64,000 nt of DNA from Methanosarcina flavescens. Lineage in GTDB: Archaea; Halobacteriota; Methanosarcinia; Methanosarcinales; Methanosarcinaceae. Where the stretch lies: contig NZ_CP032683.1 of the NCBI RefSeq assembly GCF_001304615.2, positions 1,550,001 to 1,614,000 on the forward strand. Reading direction: 5' to 3'. Below, in pieces: positions 54,772 through 63,732 of this stretch. The position numbers and the translations under genes were made by a program. Each line of letters opens with the position of its first letter. The stretch's first letter is position 1. The notes under the pieces are model-generated. The model made no database searches and was not told the DNA's origin. It saw only the letters and a program-made list of their open reading frames with translations.

Positions 54772-57032
54772 TTGAAGAAACGAACTTGAGAGTTGCTGAA
54801 GCTTATCATAAGGACGTGGGCAGGGGAATTGCAAGAATCGACACCCGGCTGATGCAGCAGATGGGGCTTGTAAGTGGGGACATAATCGAGATCTCAGGAA
54901 GAACCAAAACCTATGCGATTGTCTGGCCAAACGTAGAGCGTGACCAGGAAAACCGGATACGAATTGACGGAAATCTGCGCAGCAATGCAAAAGTTGGGAT
55001 TGATGACAGGGTCACTATCCGGAAAGTCCAGGCAAAACATGCTCAGAGAGTTACCCTTGCTCCTTCCCAGCCTGTAAGACTTGTCGGAGGTGCCCATTAC
55101 ATCCTCAGAATTATCGAGGGAAGGCCCCTGAATAAAGGTCAACAGATAAGGGTGGAAACTGTAAATAACCCACTCACTTTCGTGGTGGTATCAACAAGGC
55201 CTGCAGGACCTGTTGTTGTTACCAAGGATACCGAGATTGCCATCAAGGAGAAATCGGTTGAAGAGATTAAGGTTTCAGAAGGTATTTCATACGAAGATAT
55301 CGGTGGGCTTAAGCGAGAAATTCAGCTTGTTAGGGAAATGATTGAGCTGCCATTAAGGCATCCTGAACTTTTCCAGAAGCTTGGGATTGAGCCTCCCAAA
55401 GGAGTATTGCTTCACGGGCCACCTGGTACGGGCAAGACAATGATTGCAAAGGCGGTTGCAAGTGAAACTGATGCCAATTTCATTACTATCAGCGGTCCTG
55501 AGATTGTTTCCAAGTACTACGGAGAAAGTGAACAAAAACTCCGTGAGATCTTCGAAGAAGCTGAAAAGGACTCACCTTCTATCATCTTCATAGATGAGAT
55601 AGATTCCATTGCTCCCAAACGTGGTGAAGTTACGGGAGAACTGGAACGCAGGGTGGTCGCCCAGCTGCTTTCCCTCATGGACGGGCTTAAGTCCAGAGGC
55701 GAGGTCATTGTAATAGCTGCCACAAACCGTCCGAATTCAATAGATGAAGCTCTCCGCCGTGGTGGAAGATTTGACAGGGAAATAGAAATCGGAATCCCGG
55801 ACCGGAACGGCAGGAAGCAGATTCTTTTAATTCACACAAGAGGTATGCCAATTGAACAGGAGGTAAGCCTTGGTGAAATTGCGGATGTAACTCATGGTTT
55901 CGTGGGAGCTGATTTAGCTTCCCTGTGTAAGGAAGCTGCAATGCACGCTCTGAGAAGAATAACTCCCGAAATCGATATTGAAGAAGAGATTCCTCAGGAG
56001 ATTATTGATAACCTCGTAGTTACTAAAGAGGATTTTAGGGAAGCTCTCAAGAATATCGAGCCTTCGGCAATGAGGGAAGTTTACGTTGAAGTCCCACACG
56101 TAAGCTGGGATGATATCGGAGGACTCGAGAATGCAAAGCAGGAACTTATTGAGGCTGTAGAGTGGCCCCTGAAGTATCCCGAGATCTTTAGCGCCATCAG
56201 TGTAAAACCTCCAAGAGGTATATTGCTTTTCGGACCTCCAGGTACAGGTAAAACCCTGCTTGCAAAGGCTGTTGCCAGTGAAAGCGAAGCTAATTTCATT
56301 AGTATCAAAGGTCCGGAACTGCTTAGCAAGTACGTGGGTGAATCCGAACGTGCGATCAGGGAAACCTTCAGGAAAGCAAAACAGGCTGCACCAACGGTTA
56401 TCTTCTTTGATGAGATTGATTCAATTGCCCCCCAAAGAAGCTCTGTTTCAGATACTCACGTGTCCGAAAGAGTTGTCAGCCAGATTCTTACCGAACTGGA
56501 TGGAGTAGAAGAACTCAAAGATGTAATCATTGTCGCGGCTACTAATCGTCCAGATATGGTGGATCCTGCTCTGCTGAGACCTGGCCGCTTTGACAGGCTC
56601 ATTTATATCAAGCCACCTGAGAAAGCTAGCAGGGAAAAGATCTTTGAGATTCATACACAGGGGAAACCTCTTGCAGACGATGTTAACCTTTCAGAACTCG
56701 CGGATATGACTGATGGATACGTGGGTGCGGACATTGAGGGAATCTGCAGGGAAGCTGCGATGCTGGCACTTAGGGAGGTAGTTACTCCGGGAGTTAGCAG
56801 ATATGACATAGAGAAACGGGCAGGAGAAATCAGGATTTCAAAGAGACACTTTGAACGTGCAATCCGCCGTGTAAAGCCAACGACATCCAGAGAAAGTCTT
56901 TCGGCTTATGAACAGACTGCGGAACTCTTCGCTAAGTATGCAACTGCGTTTGAGGAGGAAGCTCCTGAAACTGGAGAACAGGAAAAAGAAATCGAACATA
57001 AGAATGTTCCGGGCTTCTTTGAGGCTGAATAA
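54768..57032 (+). CDS. cdc48: Cdc48/VAT-type AAA ATPase (p97)
   Basis: Cdc48 uses ATP to unfold or segregate proteins. The 754-residue protein has an N domain (residues 1-180, with [22 protein letters not shown]) and two AAA modules. Module 1 has Walker A GPPGTGKT near residue 217, [17 protein letters not shown] and [24 protein letters not shown]. Module 2 has GPPGTGKT near 487, [14 protein letters not shown] and [24 protein letters not shown]. Length and order are standard. It begins within the stop of the HSR1-like gene and is followed by two Hsp20 genes, so it belongs to a heat-shock disaggregation unit. Confidence 0.96.
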   Translation: MIEETNLRVAEAYHKDVGRGIARIDTRLMQQMGLVSGDIIEISGRTKTYAIVWPNVERDQENRIRIDGNLRSNAKVGIDDRVTIRKVQAKHAQRVTLAPSQPVRLVGGAHYILRIIEGRPLNKGQQIRVETVNNPLTFVVVSTRPAGPVVVTKDTEIAIKEKSVEEIKVSEGISYEDIGGLKREIQLVREMIELPLRHPELFQKLGIEPPKGVLLHGPPGTGKTMIAKAVASETDANFITISGPEIVSKYYGESEQKLREIFEEAEKDSPSIIFIDEIDSIAPKRGEVTGELERRVVAQLLSLMDGLKSRGEVIVIAATNRPNSIDEALRRGGRFDREIEIGIPDRNGRKQILLIHTRGMPIEQEVSLGEIADVTHGFVGADLASLCKEAAMHALRRITPEIDIEEEIPQEIIDNLVVTKEDFREALKNIEPSAMREVYVEVPHVSWDDIGGLENAKQELIEAVEWPLKYPEIFSAISVKPPRGILLFGPPGTGKTLLAKAVASESEANFISIKGPELLSKYVGESERAIRETFRKAKQAAPTVIFFDEIDSIAPQRSSVSDTHVSERVVSQILTELDGVEELKDVIIVAATNRPDMVDPALLRPGRFDRLIYIKPPEKASREKIFEIHTQGKPLADDVNLSELADMTDGYVGADIEGICREAAMLALREVVTPGVSRYDIEKRAGEIRISKRHFERAIRRVKPTTSRESLSAYEQTAELFAKYATAFEEEAPETGEQEKEIEHKNVPGFFEAE

Positions 57033-57046
57033 GTCAGTCAACTGAC

Positions 57047-57070
57047 AGGTCGGCAAATCCCGACCTTTTA
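57047..57070 (+). terminator. Hairpin terminator after cdc48
   Basis: AGGTCGG (57047-57053), loop CAAATC, CCGACCT (57060-57066) form a perfect seven-pair stem followed by TTTTA. A smaller GTCAGT/ACTGAC hairpin directly precedes it. Confidence 0.65.
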
Positions 57071-57101
57071 TCTCAAGGGCCTGTGAATTACTGATAATAG
57101 T

Positions 57102-57124
57102 AACAGTTAATATCAACAACTGTT
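57102..57124. promoter_or_regulatory. Inverted repeat in the hsp20 promoter
   Basis: AACAGTT (57102-57108), a nine-base spacer and AACTGTT (57118-57124) are perfect inverted half-sites. TTATATTT follows within ten bases as a TATA element. The repeat lies in the 150-base gap between cdc48 and hsp20 and could be an operator. Confidence 0.5.
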
Positions 57125-57182
57125 TGATTATATTTCCCTAAAAATAAACTACTAATAGATAAATTAATAACGGAGTGATCAT

Positions 57183-57710
57183 ATGGACAGATACAGAAGA
57201 AAAAGAAGAAGCTTTTTCGATGAGATCTTCGGAATCGATCCGCTTGAGGACATGGATGAAATGTTCGAACGCCTTAGCAGGGCAATGGGTATGAATTTAA
57301 AGAACTTCGGGCAGCATCCCTTCGTCTATGGATTCTCTGTAACCCAGAGGCCAGGAGAGGAACCTGAAATCCGTGAATTTGGGAATATTCCTAGGTTTGA
57401 ACAAACCGAGACCGGAGAAAAGCATTATATTGACACAAGAAGACCCCTGATTGATGTACTGGAAGCCGAGGAGACCGTGCACGTAATTGCCGAGATTCCT
57501 GGCATCGAAAAAGAAAATATCAGACTGAACGCAACTGATTTAATACTTGACATCGAAACAATAAATGGGAATCCAAAATATTCCGAACGTGTGGAACTGC
57601 CAGTAAAGGTGGACCCCCAGAGTGCGAAAGCCACATACAAAAATGGTGTACTGGAAGTTACCTTTAAGCGGCTGGAGTCCAGTTCCCGAACCTCAATAAA
57701 TATTGAGTGA
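57183..57710 (+). CDS. Small heat shock protein Hsp20 (1)
   Basis: A 175-residue alpha-crystallin-type chaperone. The N-terminal arm is basic (MDRYRRKRRSFFDEIFGIDPLEDMDEMFERL). The alpha-crystallin domain runs from RRPLIDVLEAEETVHVIAEIPGIEKENIRLNATD to KVDPQSAKATYKNGVLEVTFKRLE, with the A-x-Y-K-N-G-V-L motif. The C-terminus lacks the usual I-x-I tail but ends INIE. It prevents aggregation during heat stress. The gene follows cdc48 by 150 bases and has its own inverted-repeat promoter region. Confidence 0.94.
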   Translation: MDRYRRKRRSFFDEIFGIDPLEDMDEMFERLSRAMGMNLKNFGQHPFVYGFSVTQRPGEEPEIREFGNIPRFEQTETGEKHYIDTRRPLIDVLEAEETVHVIAEIPGIEKENIRLNATDLILDIETINGNPKYSERVELPVKVDPQSAKATYKNGVLEVTFKRLESSSRTSINIE

Positions 57711-57764
57711 TCTTTAGGGAATTGCACTGAATGTGCAACAGCACGAGGAAAAGCAGAGGTAATA

Positions 57765-58262
57765 ATGGTGGGCATAAGAAAAAGAAAGGATTTCTTTGAA
57801 GATTTTGGATCTGAACTTTTTGACAACCTGGAAGAAATGATCGAAGCCCTCCTGGAAGATATGAGAGAGTCCGGACCCTTCGTCTATGGATTTTCTATCA
57901 TTCGTCGCCCGGGGGAAGACGCCGAACTCCGGGAGTTCGGAAATATTCCGGAACACTCTGAAGATGAAGAGGATTTCTTCCCCTCCGAAATAAGAGATCC
58001 TTTAATTGATATCTTTGAGAGTGAAGAACTGGTGCACGTACTTGCTGAGCTCCCGGATATCGAAAAGGAAGATCTCCTGTTGCATGCGACCGCTCAAAAT
58101 CTCGAAATCAGGATCCTTGGAGCCGCTGAATATTCGCAGGATATAGAGCTTCCAAGTCGGGTAGAGCCCAGAAGCGCAAAAGCCAGCTATAAAAATGGAG
58201 TGCTTGAGGTTACCTTCAGGCGCTGTAATGAAGAAAGGCCTGTTGAAATCGAAATTAACTGA
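57765..58262 (+). CDS. Small heat shock protein Hsp20 (2)
   Basis: A 165-residue paralogue of the preceding Hsp20. The N-terminus is again basic then acidic (MVGIRKRKDFFEDFGSELFDNLEEMIEALLEDM). PFVYGFSIIRRPGEDAELREFGNIP aligns with PFVYGFSVTQRPGEEPEIREFGNIP of the first. The alpha-crystallin domain ends SAKASYKNGVLEVTFRR. Identity in the arm is low but in the core is high, showing an old tandem duplication. GAGGT is five bases before the ATG. Paired Hsp20 genes can form mixed oligomers. Confidence 0.92.
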   Translation: MVGIRKRKDFFEDFGSELFDNLEEMIEALLEDMRESGPFVYGFSIIRRPGEDAELREFGNIPEHSEDEEDFFPSEIRDPLIDIFESEELVHVLAELPDIEKEDLLLHATAQNLEIRILGAAEYSQDIELPSRVEPRSAKASYKNGVLEVTFRRCNEERPVEIEIN

Positions 58263-58303
58263 GGTCACCGGATTTCAAGAATTGAGTGAACAACTAAATA
58301 AAA

Positions 58304-58328
58304 GAGGTCACACTAAGGGACCTTTTTG
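58304..58328 (+). terminator. Hairpin terminator after the second hsp20
   Basis: AGGTC (58305-58309), a nine-base loop and GACCT (58319-58323) form a stem that is followed by a T run at 58323-58327. It lies about 42 bases after the stop. Confidence 0.55.
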
Positions 58329-59612
58329 AGAACTGTAATTGAGAACTCAGTCCAAAGTCCTGATAATCACATGCCAAACAGTAACTCAAAGCAGATAGTA
58401 TGCACGTTAAAATAGATGGTATGCAGAATTTCTGCAGAGAAACTATCGCGCTGTTAATTTAAAGTAAAGTTAAGCCTTTTAATGCATACTATCCGTATCT
58501 CTATTTTGTGCGCTCTGCGCCTTTTTTAACCACTTTATATTTTTATATCTCATTTTTTAATCCTATCTGATTATTTTCTGTTTTGCCCAAGAGTTAGACT
58601 TTACAAGTTAGCTTACTATATTTTGCCTTGTCAGCACAATGCGCCTGTGCAACTATTTCAATTGTCCTATCTCATATCCTTTTTATTTCCTTTTCAACTT
58701 TCATATTGGCGCTCTAAACAATGGTCAATCTAAACTATTGAGGACATTATAGAACTAAATACCGTATATTTTACAAAATAGTTCTGTTTTACAAATTAGT
58801 ATAAAAAAGATTTGATTGATTATAAAAAATGACTAAAAAATTTGAGTTTTTTTGTTATAAAATTTATAATTAGAGATTTTTTGTATAAAATATAGTGCTT
58901 TTGAGAAGAAAAAAATCACAAAATATATACGTTTGATCATTTAACAGGGAATTTGTAGTCCCAAAATAAGAAAAGCATGTGTGATTGGGGACGGAAATTC
59001 AAGGTAATACTTCTGGCTAAAGGAAAACTTAATTCCGCAGCCTTTAAGCCCCGAAATTAGTCTTGTGCAGGAGATGCTGGATAGCTGTGCACATCTGTAA
59101 AAAACAGAGAAATTCTCACCTATAGAAAACTCAATTTATGCGTGTAAGAAAGATAAAAACCCAAAAATGATTTAAGATCTTTTTATGAGGTAAAGTAGCA
59201 TATTATCTTATAAATTCAGATCAAAATTATACTCTTCAAGCGCCACAAAACATAACTTGATTAAGGCTCCCATCAGGAGCAAATTGAAAATCTTTCTCAT
59301 ACGCATGGGCATTGAATTGATCTATGGGAAAATAATAGAGAAGACCCTCATAATGCTGAAAAACTTGGGACTTTGAAATGCTTAACAGCGAAAAACGCTT
59401 TCAGGCATTTGTAATCTACAGTGCTCACATTAACAATTATATTTCCTTTAAACAGTATACTTGTTATTTACGTATCAATCAGCTATTTTATTCCTTAAAA
59501 ACATAGCTTCAGGCTGTTTAGAGGGTTCAGATGTATACAAACAGTCCATATGCTTGCTTTACTGTGAACACTATAGACTACTATAGAATATATAGTAAAG
59601 GAGGAAAGAATA
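58329..59612. other. Long AT-rich region without genes, with a threefold repeat
   Basis: GATAGTATGCA (58394-58404), GATGGTATGCA (58415-58425) and, inverted, TGCATACTATC (58483-58493) form a short direct and inverted set. The 1.2 kb that follows is very AT-rich. Short frames at about 59220-59380 code for nothing I can name and are probably remnants. AAGGAGG at 59598-59604 is the SD of the next gene. Confidence 0.4.
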
Positions 59613-60725
59613 ATGGCTCTTGAACCAGGCATTTTAGCTGGGTTTCTTGTAATATTCCTTGCCGTATTGCTCGGCCCTTTTAAGATACACGTTATTGAGG
59701 AGAATCTGGAGGTATTCCTGTTTGTCTGTGGAATAGCAGCAATGACCATTTCAGGTTTTGTCGAAATCCCAGGTACAGAAACAGGCTGGAGAATGGAAAT
59801 AATCGAAGAAGCATTGACTTCGCCACTGAATTCTTTAAACATCGGCGGCATTCCAATAGGCATATTCCAGGTAGTGCTGATTGTCGGTTTAATTATCTAT
59901 AAATGGCATGAACCTATCCACAAAGCAATCAGGAAAATGGCCAATGCACTCTCTCTTAAAATTATGGCTTTTATCCTTATTGCGGTACTTGGCCTATTTT
60001 CAAGTGTTATGTCGGCTATTCTCGCTGCAATTATTCTCGTTGAAATGGTTAATGCATTGCCGATATCACGAAAATCAAAGATAGATCTTACAGTTATTGC
60101 ATGTTTCTCAATCGGGCTTGGTGCGGCGCTTACTCCCCTTGGCGAGCCGCTTTCAACAATTGCCGTCTCAAAACTCTCAGGTGAGCCTTACCATGCTGAT
60201 TTCATGTTCTTATTTAACATGCTGGGTAAATATATAATTCCAGGTATCCTTGCATACGGTATTGTTGGGATGTTTTTCCTTGGGAAAGTTGATATGAAAG
60301 ACTCTGGAATAAAAGCCGAAGATTATAACGAAACTTTGAAAGATGTAATAATGAGAGCTGTTAAGGTCTATCTGTTTATCATGGCTCTGACATTTCTTGG
60401 AGATGGTTTCAAGCCTATTATATTCGAGTACTTCACACAAATACCCTCAGCGGTACTATACTGGGTTAACATGGTTTCAGCTATCCTGGATAACGCCACT
60501 CTGGCAGCCGCTGAAATCGGACCGACTATGAGTGAACTGCAAATAAAGAGTATACTTATGGGACTTTTAATCGCAGGCGGAATGCTAATCCCAGGAAATA
60601 TACCGAATATTATCTCTGCAGGCAAACTGGGTATAACCAGTAAAGAATGGGCAAGGCTTGGAGTACCAATGGGACTTGTCACAATGGGTATATATTTCGC
60701 CATTATCTTCGTATTTAGAATTTAA
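59613..60725 (+). CDS. DUF1646 family membrane protein (paralogue 1)
   Basis: The 370-residue protein has about ten membrane helices. Conserved polar segments lie in IGLGAALTPLGEPLSTIAVSKLSGEPYHADF (residues 170-200) and GMLIPGNIPNIISAGKLGI (about 330-348). These resemble the re-entrant or unwound regions of ion transporters such as the NhaD/ArsB and ion-transporter superfamily. The function is not established; a cation antiporter is plausible but unproven. ATG is eight bases after AAGGAGG. A second copy lies 1009 bases downstream, about 85% identical in long stretches. The gap holds a candidate structured RNA. Confidence 0.78.
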   Translation: MALEPGILAGFLVIFLAVLLGPFKIHVIEENLEVFLFVCGIAAMTISGFVEIPGTETGWRMEIIEEALTSPLNSLNIGGIPIGIFQVVLIVGLIIYKWHEPIHKAIRKMANALSLKIMAFILIAVLGLFSSVMSAILAAIILVEMVNALPISRKSKIDLTVIACFSIGLGAALTPLGEPLSTIAVSKLSGEPYHADFMFLFNMLGKYIIPGILAYGIVGMFFLGKVDMKDSGIKAEDYNETLKDVIMRAVKVYLFIMALTFLGDGFKPIIFEYFTQIPSAVLYWVNMVSAILDNATLAAAEIGPTMSELQIKSILMGLLIAGGMLIPGNIPNIISAGKLGITSKEWARLGVPMGLVTMGIYFAIIFVFRI

Positions 60726-61734
60726 GCTTAAAATCTCCCCTACCTGATAGGATTCAGCTGCGGAATCTGGTGGCAAACTCAATTAAAATCATTGGATTCT
60801 GGAACAGAGTCTTAATAAAGCTTGCTAGATAATAAAAACTGTATAGAATGAATTAAAGGCTTATTGTATCGTCTTCAAATCCAAGGGAAAAAAAGAATTA
60901 AGAGATGTAATGAAAATTTCCAGTTTAACTAGATTGAAAACATATCGGGAAATAGGGTACTTGATAGCGAGTTTCTCCTATTTTGATTGGAAAATCCTCA
61001 CCTTGAATTTGAAGAAGGTACTGTTTATTTAATTAATTTGTTCGACGTCACTTTCGATCTCAATTTCAATCTATCCCGAATATTCTCAGGCAATCAATAT
61101 CAGTTTATAACTCTTTTCTCAATATCTTAATACCTTACTTAGTTGAATCCTTTCATATCTGTTCTCACATTATAGATGAGCTTAATTACGGTTAATGCTG
61201 TTAAATTTAGCAGGAGATTCTTCTCTTTTCTGACAAATTCAAATTTGCAAACCGAGCAAAAAATCCCCCAGAGGGTGTGTTAAAGCTCTATTACTGAGTG
61301 CGGGAAGCGATACTAAAATCGGGACTGTGAGAATGTATTAAAAATAGTTCGCTCTATCTCTCAGGATCGATTCTAGACAAAACTTCTGTAATGAATATCA
61401 GCCGTTATAGATAAAGCAATTTCACAGGTTGATTGGTTGGATTAAATGACACAAACATTTGATCATAGAAAATTTGGACCGAAAGTATTTTCCATAAACA
61501 TCAAAATAAATCGTGGGCTAAATCCTTAATGTTAAGTAAATTCTCTTTACAAAAAATATAAATGTTATATTGAATATTAAAATGTCAAATTGAATATTAA
61601 AGATATTATAGTATCAAAGAATAAATAGAGCAAGTCTTTATAAGACTAAAACATTCTAGGCTCTAATACAGTTTAACAGTAAGCCGTTCAGGCTTCATAG
61701 TCTAGCATAGCATTAAAAAGGAGGAAAAAAATTA
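60726..61734. other. Intergenic region between the DUF1646 paralogues
   Basis: Contains the candidate RNA (60872-61015, listed separately) and an exact-length 20-base tandem duplication with two differences at 61561-61600 (AATGTTATATTGAATATTAA). No gene is supported. The SD GGAGG for the second paralogue is at 61720-61724. Confidence 0.4.
60872..61015 (+). ncRNA. Candidate structured RNA element, copy 1
   Basis: TCTTCAAATCCAAGG (60872-60886) and CCTTGAATTTGAAGA (61001-61015) pair over 15 bases with one C-A mismatch, enclosing 114 bases. The element lies about 150 bases after the DUF1646 stop. A sister element with the same position, size and trailing sequence AGGTACT-(G/A)-TTTATT occurs at 62995-63155, and its helix has compensating base changes. 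Strand is assumed from the flanking gene. Confidence 0.4.
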
Positions 61735-62847
61735 GTGGCTCTTGAACCAGGAGTTTTAATTGGATTTCTTGTGATTTTCTTGGCCGTATTACTAGGTCCT
61801 TTTAAAATACGCGTTATTGAGGAAAATCTGGAACCATTTCTGCTTGTGTGCGGAATAGCAGCAATGACTCTCTCAGGTTTTGTTGAGATTCCAGGCGAAG
61901 AAACAGGCTGGAGAATGGAAATAATCGAAGAAGCATTGACTTCACCGCTGCATGTCGGAGAGATAGCCGGCATTTGGATTGGTATATTCCAGATAGTTCT
62001 GATTGTCGGGCTTATTATCTATAAATGGCATGATCCAATCCACAAAGCAATCCGAAAATTAACCGACATTCTTTCCGTTAAGGTTTTAGGATTTCTTCTT
62101 ATTGTTGTTCTTGGTTTATCTTCCAGTATTATGTCGGCTATTCTTGCGTCAATTATTCTTGTTGAGGTAGTCAATGCAATGCCTCTTTCGCGAAGATCCA
62201 AAATAGACCTTACAATCATTGCATGTTTCTCGATAGGGCTTGGCGCAGCACTTACCCCCCTCGGTGAACCGCTTTCAACAATTGCTGTCTCAAAACTCGC
62301 CGGCGAGCCTTACCATGCCGATTTCATGTTCTTATTTAATATGCTGGGTAAGTATATAATCCCAGGTATCCTTGCATTTGGTATTGTTGGAGTGTTCTTC
62401 CTCGGAAAAACCAGTCCAAAAGACCAGGGAATGGGAGCAGCCGATTATAGTGAGACTTTAAAAGACGTCATAATGAGAGCTATTAAAGTCTATGTGTTTA
62501 TTGCAGCACTCGTTTTGCTTGGCGAAGGTTTCAAACCTTTAATAATTGAATACTTTATCCAGATTCCTTCAGGTGTCCTTTACTGGGTTAACATGGTTTC
62601 AGCCATCCTTGACAATGCAACCCTGGCTGCTGCTGAGATAGGCCCTGCTCTGAGTGAGCTCCAGATAAGGAGTATACTTATGGGACTTTTGATTGCAGGC
62701 GGAATGCTGATCCCAGGAAATATCCCGAACATCATCTCTGCAGGCAAGCTTGGTATTACCAGCAGAGAATGGGCAAGGCTTGGGGTACCCATGGGGCTTA
62801 TCGCAATGGCTATCTATTTCGTCGTCATCTTTGTGCTTGGATTATAA
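61735..62847 (+). CDS. DUF1646 family membrane protein (paralogue 2)
   Basis: Close paralogue of the preceding gene with the same length of 370 residues and the same helix layout. It carries IGLGAALTPLGEPLSTIAVSKLAGEPYHADF and GMLIPGNIPNIISAGKLGI unchanged. Differences concentrate in loops (HVGEIAGIWIG in place of NSLNIGGIPIG, and KTSPKDQGMGAADYSE in place of KVDMKDSGIKAEDYNE). The start is a GTG (61735) with GGAGG ten bases upstream. A tandem duplication that was kept suggests two regulated or slightly different transporters. Its 3' flank carries copy 2 of the candidate RNA. Confidence 0.78.
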   Translation: MALEPGVLIGFLVIFLAVLLGPFKIRVIEENLEPFLLVCGIAAMTLSGFVEIPGEETGWRMEIIEEALTSPLHVGEIAGIWIGIFQIVLIVGLIIYKWHDPIHKAIRKLTDILSVKVLGFLLIVVLGLSSSIMSAILASIILVEVVNAMPLSRRSKIDLTIIACFSIGLGAALTPLGEPLSTIAVSKLAGEPYHADFMFLFNMLGKYIIPGILAFGIVGVFFLGKTSPKDQGMGAADYSETLKDVIMRAIKVYVFIAALVLLGEGFKPLIIEYFIQIPSGVLYWVNMVSAILDNATLAAAEIGPALSELQIRSILMGLLIAGGMLIPGNIPNIISAGKLGITSREWARLGVPMGLIAMAIYFVVIFVLGL

Positions 62848-62880
62848 GCTCAAGAATTGCCCCCAGTCTAAAATAATTGA

Positions 62881-62931
62881 GTTTCAATCCAGTGATTAAT
62901 GAGGAATCAAAAAATCACTGGATTTTGAAAC
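62881..62931 (+). terminator. Strong hairpin after the second DUF1646 gene
   Basis: ATCCAGTGATT and AATCACTGGAT pair perfectly, extended on both sides by GTTTCA/TGAAAC with a two-base bulge. About 17 pairs in all enclose a 15-base A-rich loop. It lies 34 bases after the stop and is the likely end of the transcript, although no long T run follows. Confidence 0.55.
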
Positions 62932-62994
62932 CGAATTGTGATAAACCGCCTAAACAATAAAAGCTGTAAGAACTAATTGCAGTTTTATTATTAT

Positions 62995-63155
62995 CCTATT
63001 CAAATTCGATAGAAAATATGGCTTTCAAAAGTTTTCATTATATCCTGAATTTACCAGGATCTGAGAAACGCATCCAAAAGAATTAATTCCTTGAATATCA
63101 GGATAAGACTGCATCTTTACCCCTCAAGTGAATTTTTCTATCGAATTTGAGTAGG
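62995..63155 (+). ncRNA. Candidate structured RNA element, copy 2
   Basis: CCTATTCAAATTCGATAGAAAA (62995-63016) pairs with TTTTCTATCGAATTTGAGTAGG (63134-63155) over 22 bases with one G-U, enclosing 117 bases. Inside, ATCCTG (63042-63047) can pair with CAGGAT (63055-63060) or with the CAGGAT at 63099-63104, two exclusive folds. See copy 1 at 60872. Confidence 0.4.
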
Positions 63156-63732
63156 TACTATTTATTCAGTTAAGTTTCTCTCCGGTATTTTTCATTGTCT
63201 TTCAAGATAATAATTAGATAACCAGCACCTAAATTTGTCTATCAGGTTCCTCATTCTCCACGTGCACCCTTAAGTCCACTATACCTTTTTACAATTCTTA
63301 TCCGGATATCTAATAATTTAAATTTTTAGTTTCTGCATAGTCTCGGAAAGATAAAGCGGCAAAACTCCTGGCTGGACTGGCAATGGGAATAAATTATCCG
63401 GAACCCAGCGATTTTTCTTCTCATCCTTCATGCTGACCAGGATAAAAGAGACTGTTCAAACGTTACAAACTTCAGAAAATAGCTTTGTTCAGGATTTACA
63501 GTGGAAAACTAATCTTAAACTTTTTTCAAAGAAGGCGACGCTAAATTGAATACAAACGGGATAATTCCTTATTTTATTCCCTTGCCGTACCTTTATGTTT
63601 CTCGGTCCAGATTTATTCCATTCAATTAAACAAGTTTTTATTTATGTTTAGTTACTTCCTTCAATCAGGATTATCAATTCTACCTAACCTATTCTATTCT
63701 GTAGACTAACTTACTCAACGAGGAGGAAGACA

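Larger units (their letters stand above)
62848..63732. other. Intergenic region before rbcL
   Basis: Contains a strong hairpin (62881-62931) and the second candidate RNA (62995-63155), both listed separately. The rest is AT-rich and holds the rbcL promoter. The SD GGAGG is at 63722-63726. No gene is supported. Confidence 0.4.

Noticed and set aside
59220..59400. Possible decayed transposase or other gene upstream of the first DUF1646 gene
   Set aside because: All frames are broken by stops within 60 codons and none gives a recognisable motif.
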